64,000 nucleotides of DNA, from the NCBI RefSeq assembly GCF_014837105.1, contig NZ_JACSPO010000006.1, forward strand, positions 45,130 to 109,129, given 5' to 3'. A model generated the notes under the pieces. It was not told the DNA's origin, ran no database searches, and was given only the letters and a program-made list of their open reading frames with translations. Of the stretch, positions 39,534 through 48,777 are shown piece after piece (the stretch's first letter is position 1; every line of letters begins with the position of its first letter). The position numbers were made by a program, and so were the translations under genes. Source of the DNA: Oceanitalea stevensii. Lineage in GTDB: Bacteria > Actinomycetota > Actinomycetes > Actinomycetales > Actinomycetaceae.

Positions 39534-39738
39534 GCGCCGAGCGCTGAGTTGTTCCCGGCACCCGTATGCGCCGAGCGCTGAGTTGTTCCGGGGAACAACT
39601 CAGCGCTCGGCGCGAGGGAGCCGGGGGACCCGTGAACAACTCAGCGCTCGGCGCGAGTGGAACCGGGGGACTCGTGAACAACTCAGCGCTCGGCGCGTGG
39701 GGAACCGGGGGACCCGTGAACGACTCAGCGCTCGGCGC
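39534..39738. repeat. Array of six copies of a 21-bp palindromic-repeat unit
   Basis: Two plus-strand copies of GCGCCGAGCGCTGAGTTGTT (39534, 39568) and four inverted copies (39593, 39634, 39676, 39718; the last has one change). Copies 2 and 3 form a perfect stem of more than 20 bp. The inverted copies repeat every 41-42 bp with similar linkers (GGAACCGGGGGACCCGT). They fill the gap between the convergent DHFR-like and hemW genes. No gene is seen here. Confidence 0.9.
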
Positions 39739-39753
39739 GAGGGGAACCGGGGC

Positions 39754-40992
39754 TCAGTCGGTGAGCGCCCGGACGACCGTGTCGGCCAGCAGACGGCCGC
39801 GGCGGGTGAGGAGGATCCGGCCCGACCGGGCGGCGGGCATGTCGACGAGGCCCTCGGCGATGAGCCCGGCCACGGCCTCGCGGTGCTTCTCCGGCACGCG
39901 GCCGGTCCCCGGCGCGAGCTCCAGGCCCTCGGCCAGCCGGACGCCGAGGAGCACCCGCTCGAGCTCGCGGGCGGTGTCGTCGAGCACCTCGTGCCCGGCG
40001 CCCGGGCTCAGTCCCTGGTCCAGGCGGTGGGCGTAGGCGCGCGGGTGCTTGACGTTCCACCAGCGCACCCCGCCGACGTGGCTGTGCGCGCCGGGCCCGA
40101 CCCCCCACCAGTCGGCACCGCGCCAGTAGTTGAGGTTGTGGCGGCACGCGTGCTCCGGCGCCGTCGCGAAGTTCGACACCTCGTACCAGGAGAGCCCGGC
40201 CGCGGTGAGGACGTCGTCGGCGGCCTCGTACTTGAGGGCCGCGTCGTCGTCGTCGGGCATGGGGAGCTCGCCGCGGCGGACCTGCGCGCCCATCTTCGTG
40301 CCCGGCTCGATGCCGAGCGCGTAGGCGGACACGTGGTCCGGCTCGAGGGCGACGGCGGTCTCCAGGCTGGTCCGCCAGTCGGCGGCCGACTCCCCCGGGG
40401 TGCCGTAGATGAGGTCCACGGAGACGCCGAGGCCCGCGTCGCGCGCCCAGCGGACGACGTCGGGCAGGCGCGCCGGGTCGTGCGTGCGGTCGAGGGTGGC
40501 CAGGACGTGCGGGACGGCGGACTGCATCCCGAAGGAGACGCGCGTGAAGCCGGCGGCGGCCAGCTCCTCCAGGGACGCCGGCGTCACCGAGTCCGGGTTC
40601 GCCTCCGTCGTCACCTCGGCGCCGTCGGCCAGCCCCCACGTCGCGCGGACGTGGGCGAGCATCGCGGCGAGGTCACCGGCGGGCAGCAACGTGGGCGTGC
40701 CGCCGCCGACGAACACGGTCGAGACCTCCCGCCGCGCGACGCCCGCCCGCTCGAGCACGCCCGCGGCGAGGTCGATCTCCCGCCGCGCGGTGTCGGCGTA
40801 GGCGGCCTGGCTCGCCCCTCCCCCGAGCTCGGTGGCGGTGTAGGTGTTGAAGTCGCAGTACCCGCACCGGACCCGGCAGAAGGGCACGTGGAGGTAGACG
40901 CCGAAGGCGCGCTCGGCCGAACCGGCCGCCGCCGACGCCGGCAGGGCGCCGTCGGCGGGAACCGGGTCGCCCGCGGGAAGGGCAGGGCTCAC
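39754..40992 (-). CDS. hemW: Radical SAM heme chaperone HemW
   Basis: 412 aa. Radical SAM cluster motif [10 protein letters not shown], then [10 protein letters not shown] and the C-terminal HemW domain ([17 protein letters not shown]). HemW (formerly called HemN-like) carries heme to respiratory proteins rather than acting as coproporphyrinogen oxidase. The GTG overlaps the lepA stop (GTGA), the usual lepA-hemW order. Confidence 0.94.
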   Translation of the reverse strand: MSPALPAGDPVPADGALPASAAAGSAERAFGVYLHVPFCRVRCGYCDFNTYTATELGGGASQAAYADTARREIDLAAGVLERAGVARREVSTVFVGGGTPTLLPAGDLAAMLAHVRATWGLADGAEVTTEANPDSVTPASLEELAAAGFTRVSFGMQSAVPHVLATLDRTHDPARLPDVVRWARDAGLGVSVDLIYGTPGESAADWRTSLETAVALEPDHVSAYALGIEPGTKMGAQVRRGELPMPDDDDAALKYEAADDVLTAAGLSWYEVSNFATAPEHACRHNLNYWRGADWWGVGPGAHSHVGGVRWWNVKHPRAYAHRLDQGLSPGAGHEVLDDTARELERVLLGVRLAEGLELAPGTGRVPEKHREAVAGLIAEGLVDMPAARSGRILLTRRGRLLADTVVRALTD

Positions 40993-42863
40993 TTCTTGGC
41001 CTTGGCGTCCTTGCCCGTCGGGGTGTCGGAGGACAGGGCGGCGATGAAGGCCTCCGGCGGGACCTCGACCCGGCCGATCGACTTCATCCGCTTCTTGCCC
41101 TCCTTCTGCTTCTCCAGGAGCTTGCGCTTACGGGAGATGTCACCGCCGTAGCACTTGGCGAGCATGTCCTTGCGCAGCGCGCGGATCGTCTCGCGGGCGA
41201 TGATCCGGGCGCCGATGGCGGCCTGGATCGGCACCTCGAACTGCTGCCGGGGGATGATCTCGCGCAGCTTGCCGGCCATCTCGACGCCGTAGGAGTAGGC
41301 CTTGTCCCGGTGGACGATCGCGCTGAAGGCGTCGACCTGCTCGTGGTGGAGCAGGATGTCCACCTTGACGAGGTCGGCCGCCTGCTCGCCGTCGGCCTCG
41401 TAGTCGAACGAGGCGTACCCACGGGTGCGGGACTTGAGCTGGTCGAAGAAGTCGAAGACGATCTCGGCCAGGGGCAGGTGGTAGCGCATCTCCACCCGCT
41501 CCGGGGAGAGGTAGTCCATCCCGTCCTGGACGCCGCGGCGCTGCTGGCACAGCTCCATCACCGTGCCGATGAACTCGGCCGGCGTGATGATGGTCGCGCG
41601 GACGACCGGCTCGTAGACCTCGGAGATCTTCCCGTCGGGGTACTCGCTGGGGTTGGTCACCTGGGTGCGCGTGCCGTCCTCGGTGACGACGTTGTAGACG
41701 ACGTTGGGCGCGGTGGAGATGAGGTCGAGGTCGAACTCGCGCTCGAGGCGCTCGCGCACGATCTCGAGGTGGAGCAGGCCGAGGTAGCCGCAGCGGAAGC
41801 CGAAGCCCAGCGCGACGGAGGTCTCCGGCTCGTAGGCCAGGGCCGCGTCGTTGAGCTTGAGCTTGTCCAGCGCGTCGCGCAGCACCGGGTAGTCCGAGCC
41901 GTCCACCGGGAAGAGGCCGGAGTAGACCATCGGCTGCGGGTCGCGGTACTCGCCGACGGCCTCGGTGGCCGGCCGGGCGGCGTTGGTCACCGTGTCACCG
42001 ACGCGCGACTGGCGCACGTCCTTGACGCCGGTGATGAGGTAGCCGACCTCGCCGACGCCCAGACCCTTGGTGGGCTTGGGCTCCGGGGAGCTGACGCCGA
42101 TCTCGAGGAGGTCGACGCTCGTGCCGGTCGACATCATCGTGAGCTTCTCGCGGGGCTTGATCGCGCCGTCGACGACGCGCACGTAGGTGACGACGCCGCG
42201 GTAGGTGTCGTAGACCGAGTCGAAGATCATCGCCCGCGCGGGGGCGTCCGGGTCGCCCACCGGGGCGGGGATGTCGCGGACGAGGCGGTCGAGGAGGGCG
42301 GGCACGCCGACGCCGGTCTTGCCCGAGACCTGCAGGCAGTCCTCCGGCTCGCCACCGATGAGGTTCGCCAGCTCCTCGGCGTAGCGCTCCGGCTGCGCGC
42401 CGGGCAGGTCGATCTTGTTGAGGACCGGGATGATCGTGAGGTCGTTCTCCATCGCCAGGTAGAGGTTGGCGAGGGTCTGCGCCTCGATGCCCTGCGCGGC
42501 GTCGACGAGGAGCAGCGCGCCCTCACAGGCCGCGAGCGAGCGGGAGACCTCGTAGGTGAAGTCGACGTGGCCGGGCGTGTCGATCATGTTGAGCGCGTAG
42601 GCGGTCTCGCCCACCTGCCACGGCATGCGCACGGCCTGGGACTTGATCGTGATGCCGCGCTCGCGCTCGATGTCCATCCGGTCGAGGTACTGGGCACGCA
42701 TCGCCCGGTCCTCGACGACCCCGGTGAGCTGGAGCATGCGGTCGGCCAGGGTGGACTTGCCGTGGTCGATGTGCGCGATGATGCAGAAGTTGCGCAGCAG
42801 CTCGGGCGCGGTCGCCGCGGGGGCGATCGCTGCGGTCAGCGCGGGGCTGGGGATCGGGGACAC
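40989..42863 (-). CDS. lepA: Elongation factor 4 (LepA)
   Basis: 624 aa. G1 [10 protein letters not shown]3 DTPGHVDF, G4 NKIDLPGA, domains II, III and V as in EF-G, and the LepA-specific C-terminal domain ([25 protein letters not shown] broken at [11 protein letters not shown]). Ribosome-associated GTPase acting in translation under stress and in 30S biogenesis. GTG start with GAAGGAA just upstream. A palindromic element lies 27 bp upstream. Confidence 0.97.
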   Translation of the reverse strand: MSPIPSPALTAAIAPAATAPELLRNFCIIAHIDHGKSTLADRMLQLTGVVEDRAMRAQYLDRMDIERERGITIKSQAVRMPWQVGETAYALNMIDTPGHVDFTYEVSRSLAACEGALLLVDAAQGIEAQTLANLYLAMENDLTIIPVLNKIDLPGAQPERYAEELANLIGGEPEDCLQVSGKTGVGVPALLDRLVRDIPAPVGDPDAPARAMIFDSVYDTYRGVVTYVRVVDGAIKPREKLTMMSTGTSVDLLEIGVSSPEPKPTKGLGVGEVGYLITGVKDVRQSRVGDTVTNAARPATEAVGEYRDPQPMVYSGLFPVDGSDYPVLRDALDKLKLNDAALAYEPETSVALGFGFRCGYLGLLHLEIVRERLEREFDLDLISTAPNVVYNVVTEDGTRTQVTNPSEYPDGKISEVYEPVVRATIITPAEFIGTVMELCQQRRGVQDGMDYLSPERVEMRYHLPLAEIVFDFFDQLKSRTRGYASFDYEADGEQAADLVKVDILLHHEQVDAFSAIVHRDKAYSYGVEMAGKLREIIPRQQFEVPIQAAIGARIIARETIRALRKDMLAKCYGGDISRKRKLLEKQKEGKKRMKSIGRVEVPPEAFIAALSSDTPTGKDAKAKK

Positions 42864-42889
42864 TCACGTTCCTTCAAGCGACGACGACG

Positions 42890-42907
42890 CGCGGAACACG
42901 TTCCGCG
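42890..42907. promoter_or_regulatory. Palindrome upstream of lepA
   Basis: Arms CGCGGAAC and GTTCCGCG are perfect around a 2-bp centre, 27 bp before the lepA GTG. Possible operator for lepA-hemW or for the divergent small gene at 42993. Binding protein unknown. Confidence 0.35.
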
Positions 42908-42992
42908 AGGACACACTGCCTCCATGGTCCCACGAGGCGGCGACAACCGGCGCCTCCGGCCGGGGCCCGTCCCGCCGAGGAGAGGAAGCACG

Positions 42993-43133
42993 ATGTCGAC
43001 ACTGCCCGACGAGCCCACCGGCTCGGAGCCGCCCGCCCGCTACGAGGACCCCGTCGTGCTCGAGGAGGACGAGACCGTCCCGCCGCGGCCCGAGGAGGAG
43101 ATCGCCGACGAGCTGCGCGCCAACCCGACGTAG
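42993..43133 (+). CDS. Small acidic protein
   Basis: 46 aa, rich in Glu, Asp and Pro (PVVLEEDETVPPRPEEEIADEL). A strong Shine-Dalgarno (GAGGAGAGGAA) lies 5 nt before the ATG. No membrane helix or known motif. Lies between divergent lepA and a convergent palindrome. Function unknown; probably disordered. Confidence 0.6.
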   Translation: MSTLPDEPTGSEPPARYEDPVVLEEDETVPPRPEEEIADELRANPT

Positions 43134-43159
43134 CCGCCGCCCGCTCGCACCGTGGCCAC

Positions 43160-43227
43160 GGAGGAATCCGGCTCTCGGCGGAAGGAGGGGTACCCCCTCC
43201 CCCCTTCGTCGACAGCCGGATTCCTCC
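43160..43227. terminator. Palindromic repeat (family A) at a convergent junction
   Basis: GGAGGAATCCGGCT at the left pairs with AGCCGGATTCCTCC at the right, with CTCGGCG/GTCGACG and GAAGGAGGGG/CCCTCC pairing further in. Sits between the small acidic gene and the convergent membrane protein gene, so it can terminate both. Shares AGCCGGATTCCTCC with the element at 63969. Confidence 0.65.
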
Positions 43228-43230
43228 GGC

Positions 43231-43794
43231 TCAGGACAGCAGCAGGGCGAAGGCGCTCATGAAGGCGCCGAGGATCGCGAGCGGGATCGCGGCGACCGTG
43301 CCGAGGAAGGCGACGAGCGTGATGCGCAGGTCGTCCCGCAGGTACGGCGCCCGCACGGGGCCACCCGCCGCCCGCAGCAGGGCGCGCTGGGTGGCCTCGA
43401 CGCGCGGGAGCCAGCGGGCCGTGCGGACGCGTCCCTCGTCCATCGCCTCGGTGAGGGTGGTGAGCTCCTCCTCGAGGGCGGCCTGCGTCGGCTCCCCCGT
43501 CACGACGACGACGCCACCCGCCGTCGTCACCGGACCGTCGCCGATGTCCGCCGTCGTGCGCTGCAGCCGCTCGCGGCGCACCGCGAGGACGGCGACGGGC
43601 ACCGCGAGCACGAGCCCGAGGGCGAAGGGGACCCAACCGCCCCACGACTCGGCGTCCAGGCCCAGGAGCAGGCCGAACAGGAGGAACACCCCGACGGGCA
43701 CCGCGGCGCCGACGAGGAGGAGGTACCCCGGCCGGCGCGCGAGGCGCACGACGTTGACGACGATCTGGTTCATCGCGTCGTTGGTCGCAGTCAT
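43231..43794 (-). CDS. Small membrane protein of unknown function
   Basis: 187 aa. Two hydrophobic helices near residues 20-60 (YLLLVGAAVPVGVFLLFG; PFALGLVLAVPVAVLAV), a soluble middle of about 85 residues, and a third helix at the C-terminus. No family recognised. ATG at 43794; the longer open frame upstream has no support. Next to the divergent BCCT transporter gene but no functional link is shown. Confidence 0.7.
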   Translation of the reverse strand: MTATNDAMNQIVVNVVRLARRPGYLLLVGAAVPVGVFLLFGLLLGLDAESWGGWVPFALGLVLAVPVAVLAVRRERLQRTTADIGDGPVTTAGGVVVVTGEPTQAALEEELTTLTEAMDEGRVRTARWLPRVEATQRALLRAAGGPVRAPYLRDDLRITLVAFLGTVAAIPLAILGAFMSAFALLLS

Positions 43795-43891
43795 GGATCC
43801 AGCCTCCCACGCTGCCCGGGAGGCGGTCCCCCGGGCCCCCGGATAACGTCGGGGCGTCCTTTTTGGTTCCCGAGGCAGGAGCTCTCTCCCC

Positions 43892-45619
43892 ATGAAGCCG
43901 CTCGACCGGATGCACGACGCGCTGGGACTGCGCACGAGTCCCCGGATCTTCTTCCCGGCGGCGCTCGTCGCGATCATCTTCGTCGTCGGGACGATCCTGT
44001 TCACCGACCAGGTGGACGCGGCCTTCGCCGGCGCCTCGGGGTGGATCATGTCGAACCTCGGGTGGTTCTACATCCTCGGCGTCACGGTCTTCCTGCTCTT
44101 CCTCGTCTACCTCGCGGCGAGCCGCTTCGGGCGGGTCCGGCTCGGTGACACGAAGCCCGAGCACTCCGGCCTGGCGTGGTTCGCCATGCTCTTCGCCGCG
44201 GGCATCGGCTCGATCCTCATGTTCTGGGGCGTGGCCGAGCCCATCAACCACTACGCGAACCCGCCGATGCAGGACGTCGAGGGCCGGACCCAGGCGGCCG
44301 CGCGCGAGGCCATCGCCTTCACGCTCTACCACTTCGGCCTGCACACGTGGGCGATCTTCGCGCTGCCGGCGCTCGGCTTCGCGTACTTCATGTACCGGCG
44401 CAACCTGCCCCCGCGGGTGAGCTCGATCTTCCAGCCGCTCCTCGGGGAGAAGATCCACGGCCCGGTGGGCGCGGCGATCGACGTCGTCGCGGTCGTCGGC
44501 ACGATCTTCGGTGTCGGCGTCTCCGTGGGCCTGGGCACGCTGCAGATCAACAGCGGGCTCAACACGCTGTGGGGCCTGGGCGAGAGCCGGCTGATCCAGG
44601 TGCTCATCATCGTCGCGGTGTCCGCGATCGCCGTCGTCTCGGTGAGCGTGGGGCTGGAGAAGGGCATCAAGCGCCTGTCGAACTTCAACATCGTCCTCGC
44701 CGTGGGCCTGCTGTGCTTCGTCGTCGCCACCGGCCCCACCCTCTTCCTCGTCAAGGGGACGATCGAGTCGGTGGGCATCTACGCCTCCGCGCTGCCGCAG
44801 CTGGCCTTCTGGAACGACACCGCCAACAGCTCCGGCTGGCAGGACCAGTGGACGGTCTTCTACTGGGCGTGGACGATCTCGTGGTCGCCCTTCACCGGCA
44901 TCTTCATCGCCAAGATCTCCAAGGGCCGCACGATCCGCCAGTTCGTCAGCGGCGTGCTGGCCGCGCCGGTGCTCTTCAGCATCGTGTGGTTCGGCGTCTT
45001 CGGCTGGGCGTCCTTCGGCATCGAGCAGGAGACGCCGGGTGAGCTCGTCGGCCCGGTGGTGGAGCAGGGTGACGTCGCGACGGCCCTGTTCGTCTTCCTC
45101 GAGAACTTCCCGTTGACGACGGTGACGCAGATCCTCGCCGTCGTCCTCGTCGTCGTCTTCTTCACGACGTCGGTCGACTCCGCCGGGCTGGTCATCGACT
45201 CGATCAGCAACGGCTACGAGGAGGAGGCACCGGCCCGCCAGCGGATCTTCTGGACGATCGCCATGGGCGCCGTCGCCGCGACCATGCTCGCGGCCACCGG
45301 CGAGGGCGGTCTCGCGGCCCTGCAGCAGGTGATCATCGTCGTCGGCCTGCCGTTCTTCATCATCGGCTACGTGATGATCTACACGATCCTCGCGGCGTTG
45401 AAGGAGGATGCCGGGGAGTCCCCGCCCGTGCGGGCGCTGCGCTGGCGGCGGGTGCTGCCGCCGGAGGAGGCCGCGCGCCGCACCGAGGACGAGGAGTACG
45501 ACAACGACACCTTCACCGTGGTCCCGGAGATCGAGCCGGGTCAGGAGCCGATCCCGGTCGACCCGATCCTCGCCGAGGACGACGACGAGTCGGCGACGGC
45601 GGAGCCGCCTCGTCCATGA
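43892..45619 (+). CDS. BCCT-family betaine/choline/carnitine transporter
   Basis: 575 aa with about 12 membrane helices. Family signatures: FAAGIGSILMFWGVAEP, GVGVSVGLGTLQIN (the Gly-rich substrate helix) and WTISWSPFTGIFIAKISKGRTIR split at SPFTG. Acidic cytoplasmic C-terminus (about 70 residues, EDEEYDND, AEDDDE), where osmosensing maps in relatives. Secondary uptake of compatible solutes, probably Na+-coupled. AGGAG lies 10 nt before the ATG. An insertion between lepA and rpsT, normally close neighbours. Confidence 0.94.
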   Translation: MKPLDRMHDALGLRTSPRIFFPAALVAIIFVVGTILFTDQVDAAFAGASGWIMSNLGWFYILGVTVFLLFLVYLAASRFGRVRLGDTKPEHSGLAWFAMLFAAGIGSILMFWGVAEPINHYANPPMQDVEGRTQAAAREAIAFTLYHFGLHTWAIFALPALGFAYFMYRRNLPPRVSSIFQPLLGEKIHGPVGAAIDVVAVVGTIFGVGVSVGLGTLQINSGLNTLWGLGESRLIQVLIIVAVSAIAVVSVSVGLEKGIKRLSNFNIVLAVGLLCFVVATGPTLFLVKGTIESVGIYASALPQLAFWNDTANSSGWQDQWTVFYWAWTISWSPFTGIFIAKISKGRTIRQFVSGVLAAPVLFSIVWFGVFGWASFGIEQETPGELVGPVVEQGDVATALFVFLENFPLTTVTQILAVVLVVVFFTTSVDSAGLVIDSISNGYEEEAPARQRIFWTIAMGAVAATMLAATGEGGLAALQQVIIVVGLPFFIIGYVMIYTILAALKEDAGESPPVRALRWRRVLPPEEAARRTEDEEYDNDTFTVVPEIEPGQEPIPVDPILAEDDDESATAEPPRP

Positions 45620-45805
45620 CGGGCGCCACACGTGCACCGCTCCGGCCGGGTACCTGGTAAAGTACCTCGCTGAGCCTCCGCCGGTCGTGCGGGGGCCGGC
45701 TTGCGGCCGACCACGGGTGTCCCCACTCCCCAGTCCCGGTCGCTGGCACAGCCCTCACCGACCCATTGTCTGATCGCTTCGGCGAAATGTAGGAGAAGTC
45801 CACAC
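45620..45805 (+). other. Upstream region of rpsT with long leader
   Basis: TAAAGT at 45658-45663 could be a -10 element (no clear -35), within a dyad GGTACC/GTACC. If used, the rpsT mRNA would carry a leader of about 135 nt with GC-rich hairpins (GGGGGCCGGCTTGCGGCC). S20 is autoregulated in other bacteria; a leader site is possible but not shown. Confidence 0.3.
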
Positions 45806-46066
45806 GTGGCGAACATCAAGTCCCAGAAGAAGCGCATCCTCACCAACGAGAAGGCGCGTCTCCGCAACAAGGCCGTGAAGTCCGAGCTCAAGACGCACGT
45901 GCGTCGGGTCCGCGAGGCTGTCGCCGCCGGTGACAAGGAGACCGCGGCCACCGCGCTCCAGTCCGCCGGGCGCAAGCTCGACAAGGCCGCGAGCAAGGGC
46001 GTCATCCACGCCAACCAGGCCGCGCAGCGCAAGTCCAAGCTGGCCAAGCAGGTCGCCGGCCTGTAA
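45806..46066 (+). CDS. rpsT: 30S ribosomal protein S20
   Basis: 86 aa, standard length and sequence ([20 protein letters not shown]). GTG start with AGGAGA at 9-10 nt. Binds 16S rRNA in the 30S body. Followed by a strong hairpin. holA, its usual neighbour, is one gene further on. Confidence 0.98.
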   Translation: MANIKSQKKRILTNEKARLRNKAVKSELKTHVRRVREAVAAGDKETAATALQSAGRKLDKAASKGVIHANQAAQRKSKLAKQVAGL

Positions 46067-46083
46067 AGACCCGGCCCTCCCAA

Positions 46084-46123
46084 CGACGGCGCCGTTCCCC
46101 CAACCCGGGGAGCGGCGCCGTCG
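46084..46123 (+). terminator. rpsT terminator hairpin
   Basis: CGACGGCGCCGTTCCCC pairs with GGGGAGCGGCGCCGTCG (16 of 17 positions) across a 6-base loop, 17 bp after the S20 stop codon. Confidence 0.8.
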
Positions 46124-46154
46124 TCGTCCTGCCAGCCCTGCTCGAGGAGAGCCG

Positions 46155-47114
46155 ATGCCCCACCGGACCACCACCGCCCTGCCCGTCTGGCTCGCGGCAC
46201 TCCTCGCTGCCGCGATCGGCGCCGTCGTGCCCGTGCAGTCGCGCGTCAACGGCGAGCTCGGCGCGCAGCTGGAGGACCCGGTCCTCGCTGCGGCGATGAG
46301 CTTCGGCGGTGGGCTGGTCGTCATGGTCGCCCTCGCGCTCGTGCTGCCGCGGGTGCGCCGCGGGGTGCTGCGGCTGCCGGGAGCCGTCCGACGGCGCGAG
46401 CTGCCGCCCGCCTACCTCCTCGCGGGCACCATCGGTGCCCTCCTCGTCCTCACCCAGTCCGCCGTCGTCGCCGTCATCGGGGTGGCGGTGTTCACCGTCG
46501 CGGTCGTCGCGGGGCAGACGCTGAGCGGGCTGCTCACCGACGCGATCGGCTTCGCGCAGGACGTGCGCCGCCGGCCGACGCCGCAGCGGCTCGTGGGTGC
46601 CGGGCTCGTGCTCGTGGCGGTCGCGCTCGCGGCGTCCTCCTCCTTCACCGGCGACAGGCCGTGGCAGGAGCTGCTCCTGCCGGCCCTGCTGCCGCTCGTG
46701 GCCGGACTCCTCACCGGCTTCCAGCACGCAGCGAACGCACGCGTGGGGGCCGTGGGAGGCTCGCCGCTCACGGCGACGGTGGCGAACTTCGTCGCCGGCT
46801 CGGTCGCGCTCGTCGTCGCGGTCCTCGTGCGCGGCCACGGGCTGCCCGACGAGCTGCCCGGCGAGTGGTGGCTCTACACCGGCGGGCTCTACGGCATCGT
46901 CTTCATCGCCGGCTCGGCGGCGATCGTGCCGCGGACCGGCGTGCTGGTCCTCGGGCTGGGCTCGATCGCCGGCCAGCTCATCGGCTCGCTCGCGCTGGAC
47001 CTCCTTGCGCCGGTGGCCGGCTCCACCGTCAGCCCGACGACCGTGGCCGGGACGCTGCTCGCGCTCGTCGCGATCTCCCTCGCCTCCCTCCCCCGGCGCG
47101 GCGTGCGGCGGTAG
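46155..47114 (+). CDS. DMT-superfamily YdcZ-like exporter
   Basis: 319 aa with about ten hydrophobic helices in two similar halves. Each half carries the DUF606/YdcZ pattern (GAVVPVQSRVNGELGAQL; AGLLTGFQHAANARVGAV). GAGGAGA precedes the ATG. Likely small-molecule transport; substrate unknown. Inserted between rpsT and holA. Confidence 0.9.
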   Translation: MPHRTTTALPVWLAALLAAAIGAVVPVQSRVNGELGAQLEDPVLAAAMSFGGGLVVMVALALVLPRVRRGVLRLPGAVRRRELPPAYLLAGTIGALLVLTQSAVVAVIGVAVFTVAVVAGQTLSGLLTDAIGFAQDVRRRPTPQRLVGAGLVLVAVALAASSSFTGDRPWQELLLPALLPLVAGLLTGFQHAANARVGAVGGSPLTATVANFVAGSVALVVAVLVRGHGLPDELPGEWWLYTGGLYGIVFIAGSAAIVPRTGVLVLGLGSIAGQLIGSLALDLLAPVAGSTVSPTTVAGTLLALVAISLASLPRRGVRR

Positions 47115-47178
47115 CGACCGCTGCCCCGCCGCCGCGGACGGTGCGGGCGGTGTGGGCGGTCCGTGGCAGGCTTGGGGT

Positions 47179-48177
47179 GTGCCCCCGAAGACCCGTCGCA
47201 GCGCCCCGTCCGGACTGAGCTGGGACGAGGCCCCGCTCGCCCCGGTCGTGCTCGTGCGCGGCGCCGAGGGCGTGCTCAGCGACCGCGCCGTCGCGCGGAT
47301 CGTCGAGCAGGCCCGCGAGGCGGACGCCGGCACCGAGGTCACCCGCCTCGACGCCGCCGCCTACGACCTCGGGCGCCTCGAGATGCTCGCCAGCCCGTCC
47401 CTGTTCGGTGAGGCGCGCTGCATCGTCATCAACGGCGTCGAGAGCTGCACCGACGCCCTCATCGACGACACGATCACCTACCTGCGCGCCCCCGCCGACG
47501 ACGTCACCCTCGTCCTGCAGCACAACGGCGGCGTGCGCGGCAAGCGCCTGCTCGACGCCGTGACCAAGGCCGGGCACCCCGTCGTCGCCTGCGAGCCGGT
47601 CAAGCGCGACGCCGAGAAGGCCGCCTTCGTCGCCGCGGAGTTCAAGCGTGCCCGGCGCCAGATCGACCAGGACGCGGTCCAGGCCCTCGTCCAGGCGCTG
47701 GGCTCGGACCTGCGCGAGCTCGCCGCCGCGTGCACCCAGCTGATCGCCGACACGACCGGCCGCGTCGGCGCGGACGTCGTCGAGCAGTACCACGGGGGTC
47801 GCGTGGAGGCGACGGGCTTCAAGGTCGCCGACGCCGCCATCGCCGGCCACGCCGGGCAGGCCGTCACGCTGCTGCGCCACGCCGTCGAGACTGGTGCGAA
47901 CCCCGTGGTGCTCGTGGCGGCACTGGCGGTCAAGCTCCGCACCATGGCCAAGGTCGAGGCGATGTCCGGCCGCGGCGGTGCGGGCGGCCTGGGCCTGGCG
48001 CCCTGGCAGGTGGACCAGGCGCGACGCGAGCTCGCCGGCTGGGGACCGGAGGGACTGGCCCGCGCGATCACCGCCGTCGCCGCCGCGGACGCCGAGGTCA
48101 AGGGCCTGAGCCGGGACCCCGTCTTCGCCGTCGAGCGGGCGGTGCTGCGCATCGTCGCCAGCCGGGGCCGGCGGTGA
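47179..48177 (+). CDS. holA: DNA polymerase III subunit delta
   Basis: 332 aa. N-terminal AAA-like fold (VVLVRGAEGVLSDRAV) without the need of a Walker motif, middle lid, C-terminal helical collar domain. Loads the beta clamp as part of the tau/delta/delta-prime complex. GTG start. The stop overlaps the NUDIX gene GTG (GTGA). Confidence 0.95.
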   Translation: MPPKTRRSAPSGLSWDEAPLAPVVLVRGAEGVLSDRAVARIVEQAREADAGTEVTRLDAAAYDLGRLEMLASPSLFGEARCIVINGVESCTDALIDDTITYLRAPADDVTLVLQHNGGVRGKRLLDAVTKAGHPVVACEPVKRDAEKAAFVAAEFKRARRQIDQDAVQALVQALGSDLRELAAACTQLIADTTGRVGADVVEQYHGGRVEATGFKVADAAIAGHAGQAVTLLRHAVETGANPVVLVAALAVKLRTMAKVEAMSGRGGAGGLGLAPWQVDQARRELAGWGPEGLARAITAVAAADAEVKGLSRDPVFAVERAVLRIVASRGRR

Positions 48178-48683
48178 GCGACCCGTCCGGCGACGGCCCG
48201 ATCCACCGCTACCGGGTGGTGCCCGCCGCCTACGTCCTCCTCCTCCGCGAGGAGGCCGACGGCTCCGACAGCGCGCTCCTCCAGCTGCGCACGGGGACGG
48301 GCTTCATGGACGGGCACTGGGCGTGCGGCGCGGCCGGGCACGTCGAGGCCGGGGAGAGCGTGCTCGCTGCCGCGGTGCGCGAGGCGGCCGAGGAGCTCGG
48401 CGTGGAGGTCGACACCGCCGGGCTGCTGCCCCTCACCGTCATGCACCGCACCCAGGGCACGGGACTGGCGATCGACGAGCGGGTCGACGTCTTCTTCTCG
48501 TGCCGCCGCTGGCGCGGCGACCCGCGTCTGCAGGAGGACAAGGCGGCGGACCTGCGCTGGGTCCGCCTCGACGCGCTCGACTCCCTCGCGGAGCCGGTGG
48601 TCCCCCACGAGCGGCAGGTCCTCGACGGCCTCGCTGCCGGCACCCTCGCGCCCGTGACGGCCTTCGGCTTCGCTCAGCACTGA
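48174..48683 (+). CDS. NUDIX hydrolase
   Basis: 169 aa. Complete NUDIX box: GHVEAGESVLAAAVREAAEE then LGV (about residues 52-74). Hydrolyses nucleoside diphosphates linked to X; substrate not assigned. The GTG start overlaps the holA stop by four bases, so translation is coupled. Confidence 0.94.
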   Translation: MSDPSGDGPIHRYRVVPAAYVLLLREEADGSDSALLQLRTGTGFMDGHWACGAAGHVEAGESVLAAAVREAAEELGVEVDTAGLLPLTVMHRTQGTGLAIDERVDVFFSCRRWRGDPRLQEDKAADLRWVRLDALDSLAEPVVPHERQVLDGLAAGTLAPVTAFGFAQH

Positions 48684-48708
48684 GCGGCAGGCGGTCGCCC
48701 AGAACGAC

Positions 48709-48742
48709 GAGGTCCCGCTCCCCGACCAGGGAGCGGGACCTC
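48709..48742. terminator. Bidirectional terminator hairpin
   Basis: GAGGTCCCGCTCCC and GGGAGCGGGACCTC form a perfect 14-bp stem around a 6-base loop between the convergent NUDIX and amidase genes. Confidence 0.8.
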
Positions 48743-48777
48743 ACGCTGTCGGCGCCCTTGGGGCGGTCGACCGCTTG

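Noticed and set aside
39534..39738. Possible CRISPR array (21-bp repeats every 41-42 bp)
   Set aside because: Spacers resemble each other, orientation flips inside the array, repeats are too short and no cas gene is present.
42890..42907. LexA (SOS) box
   Set aside because: Arms resemble GAAC/GTTC but the centre is 2 bp, not the 4 bp of the actinobacterial LexA site.
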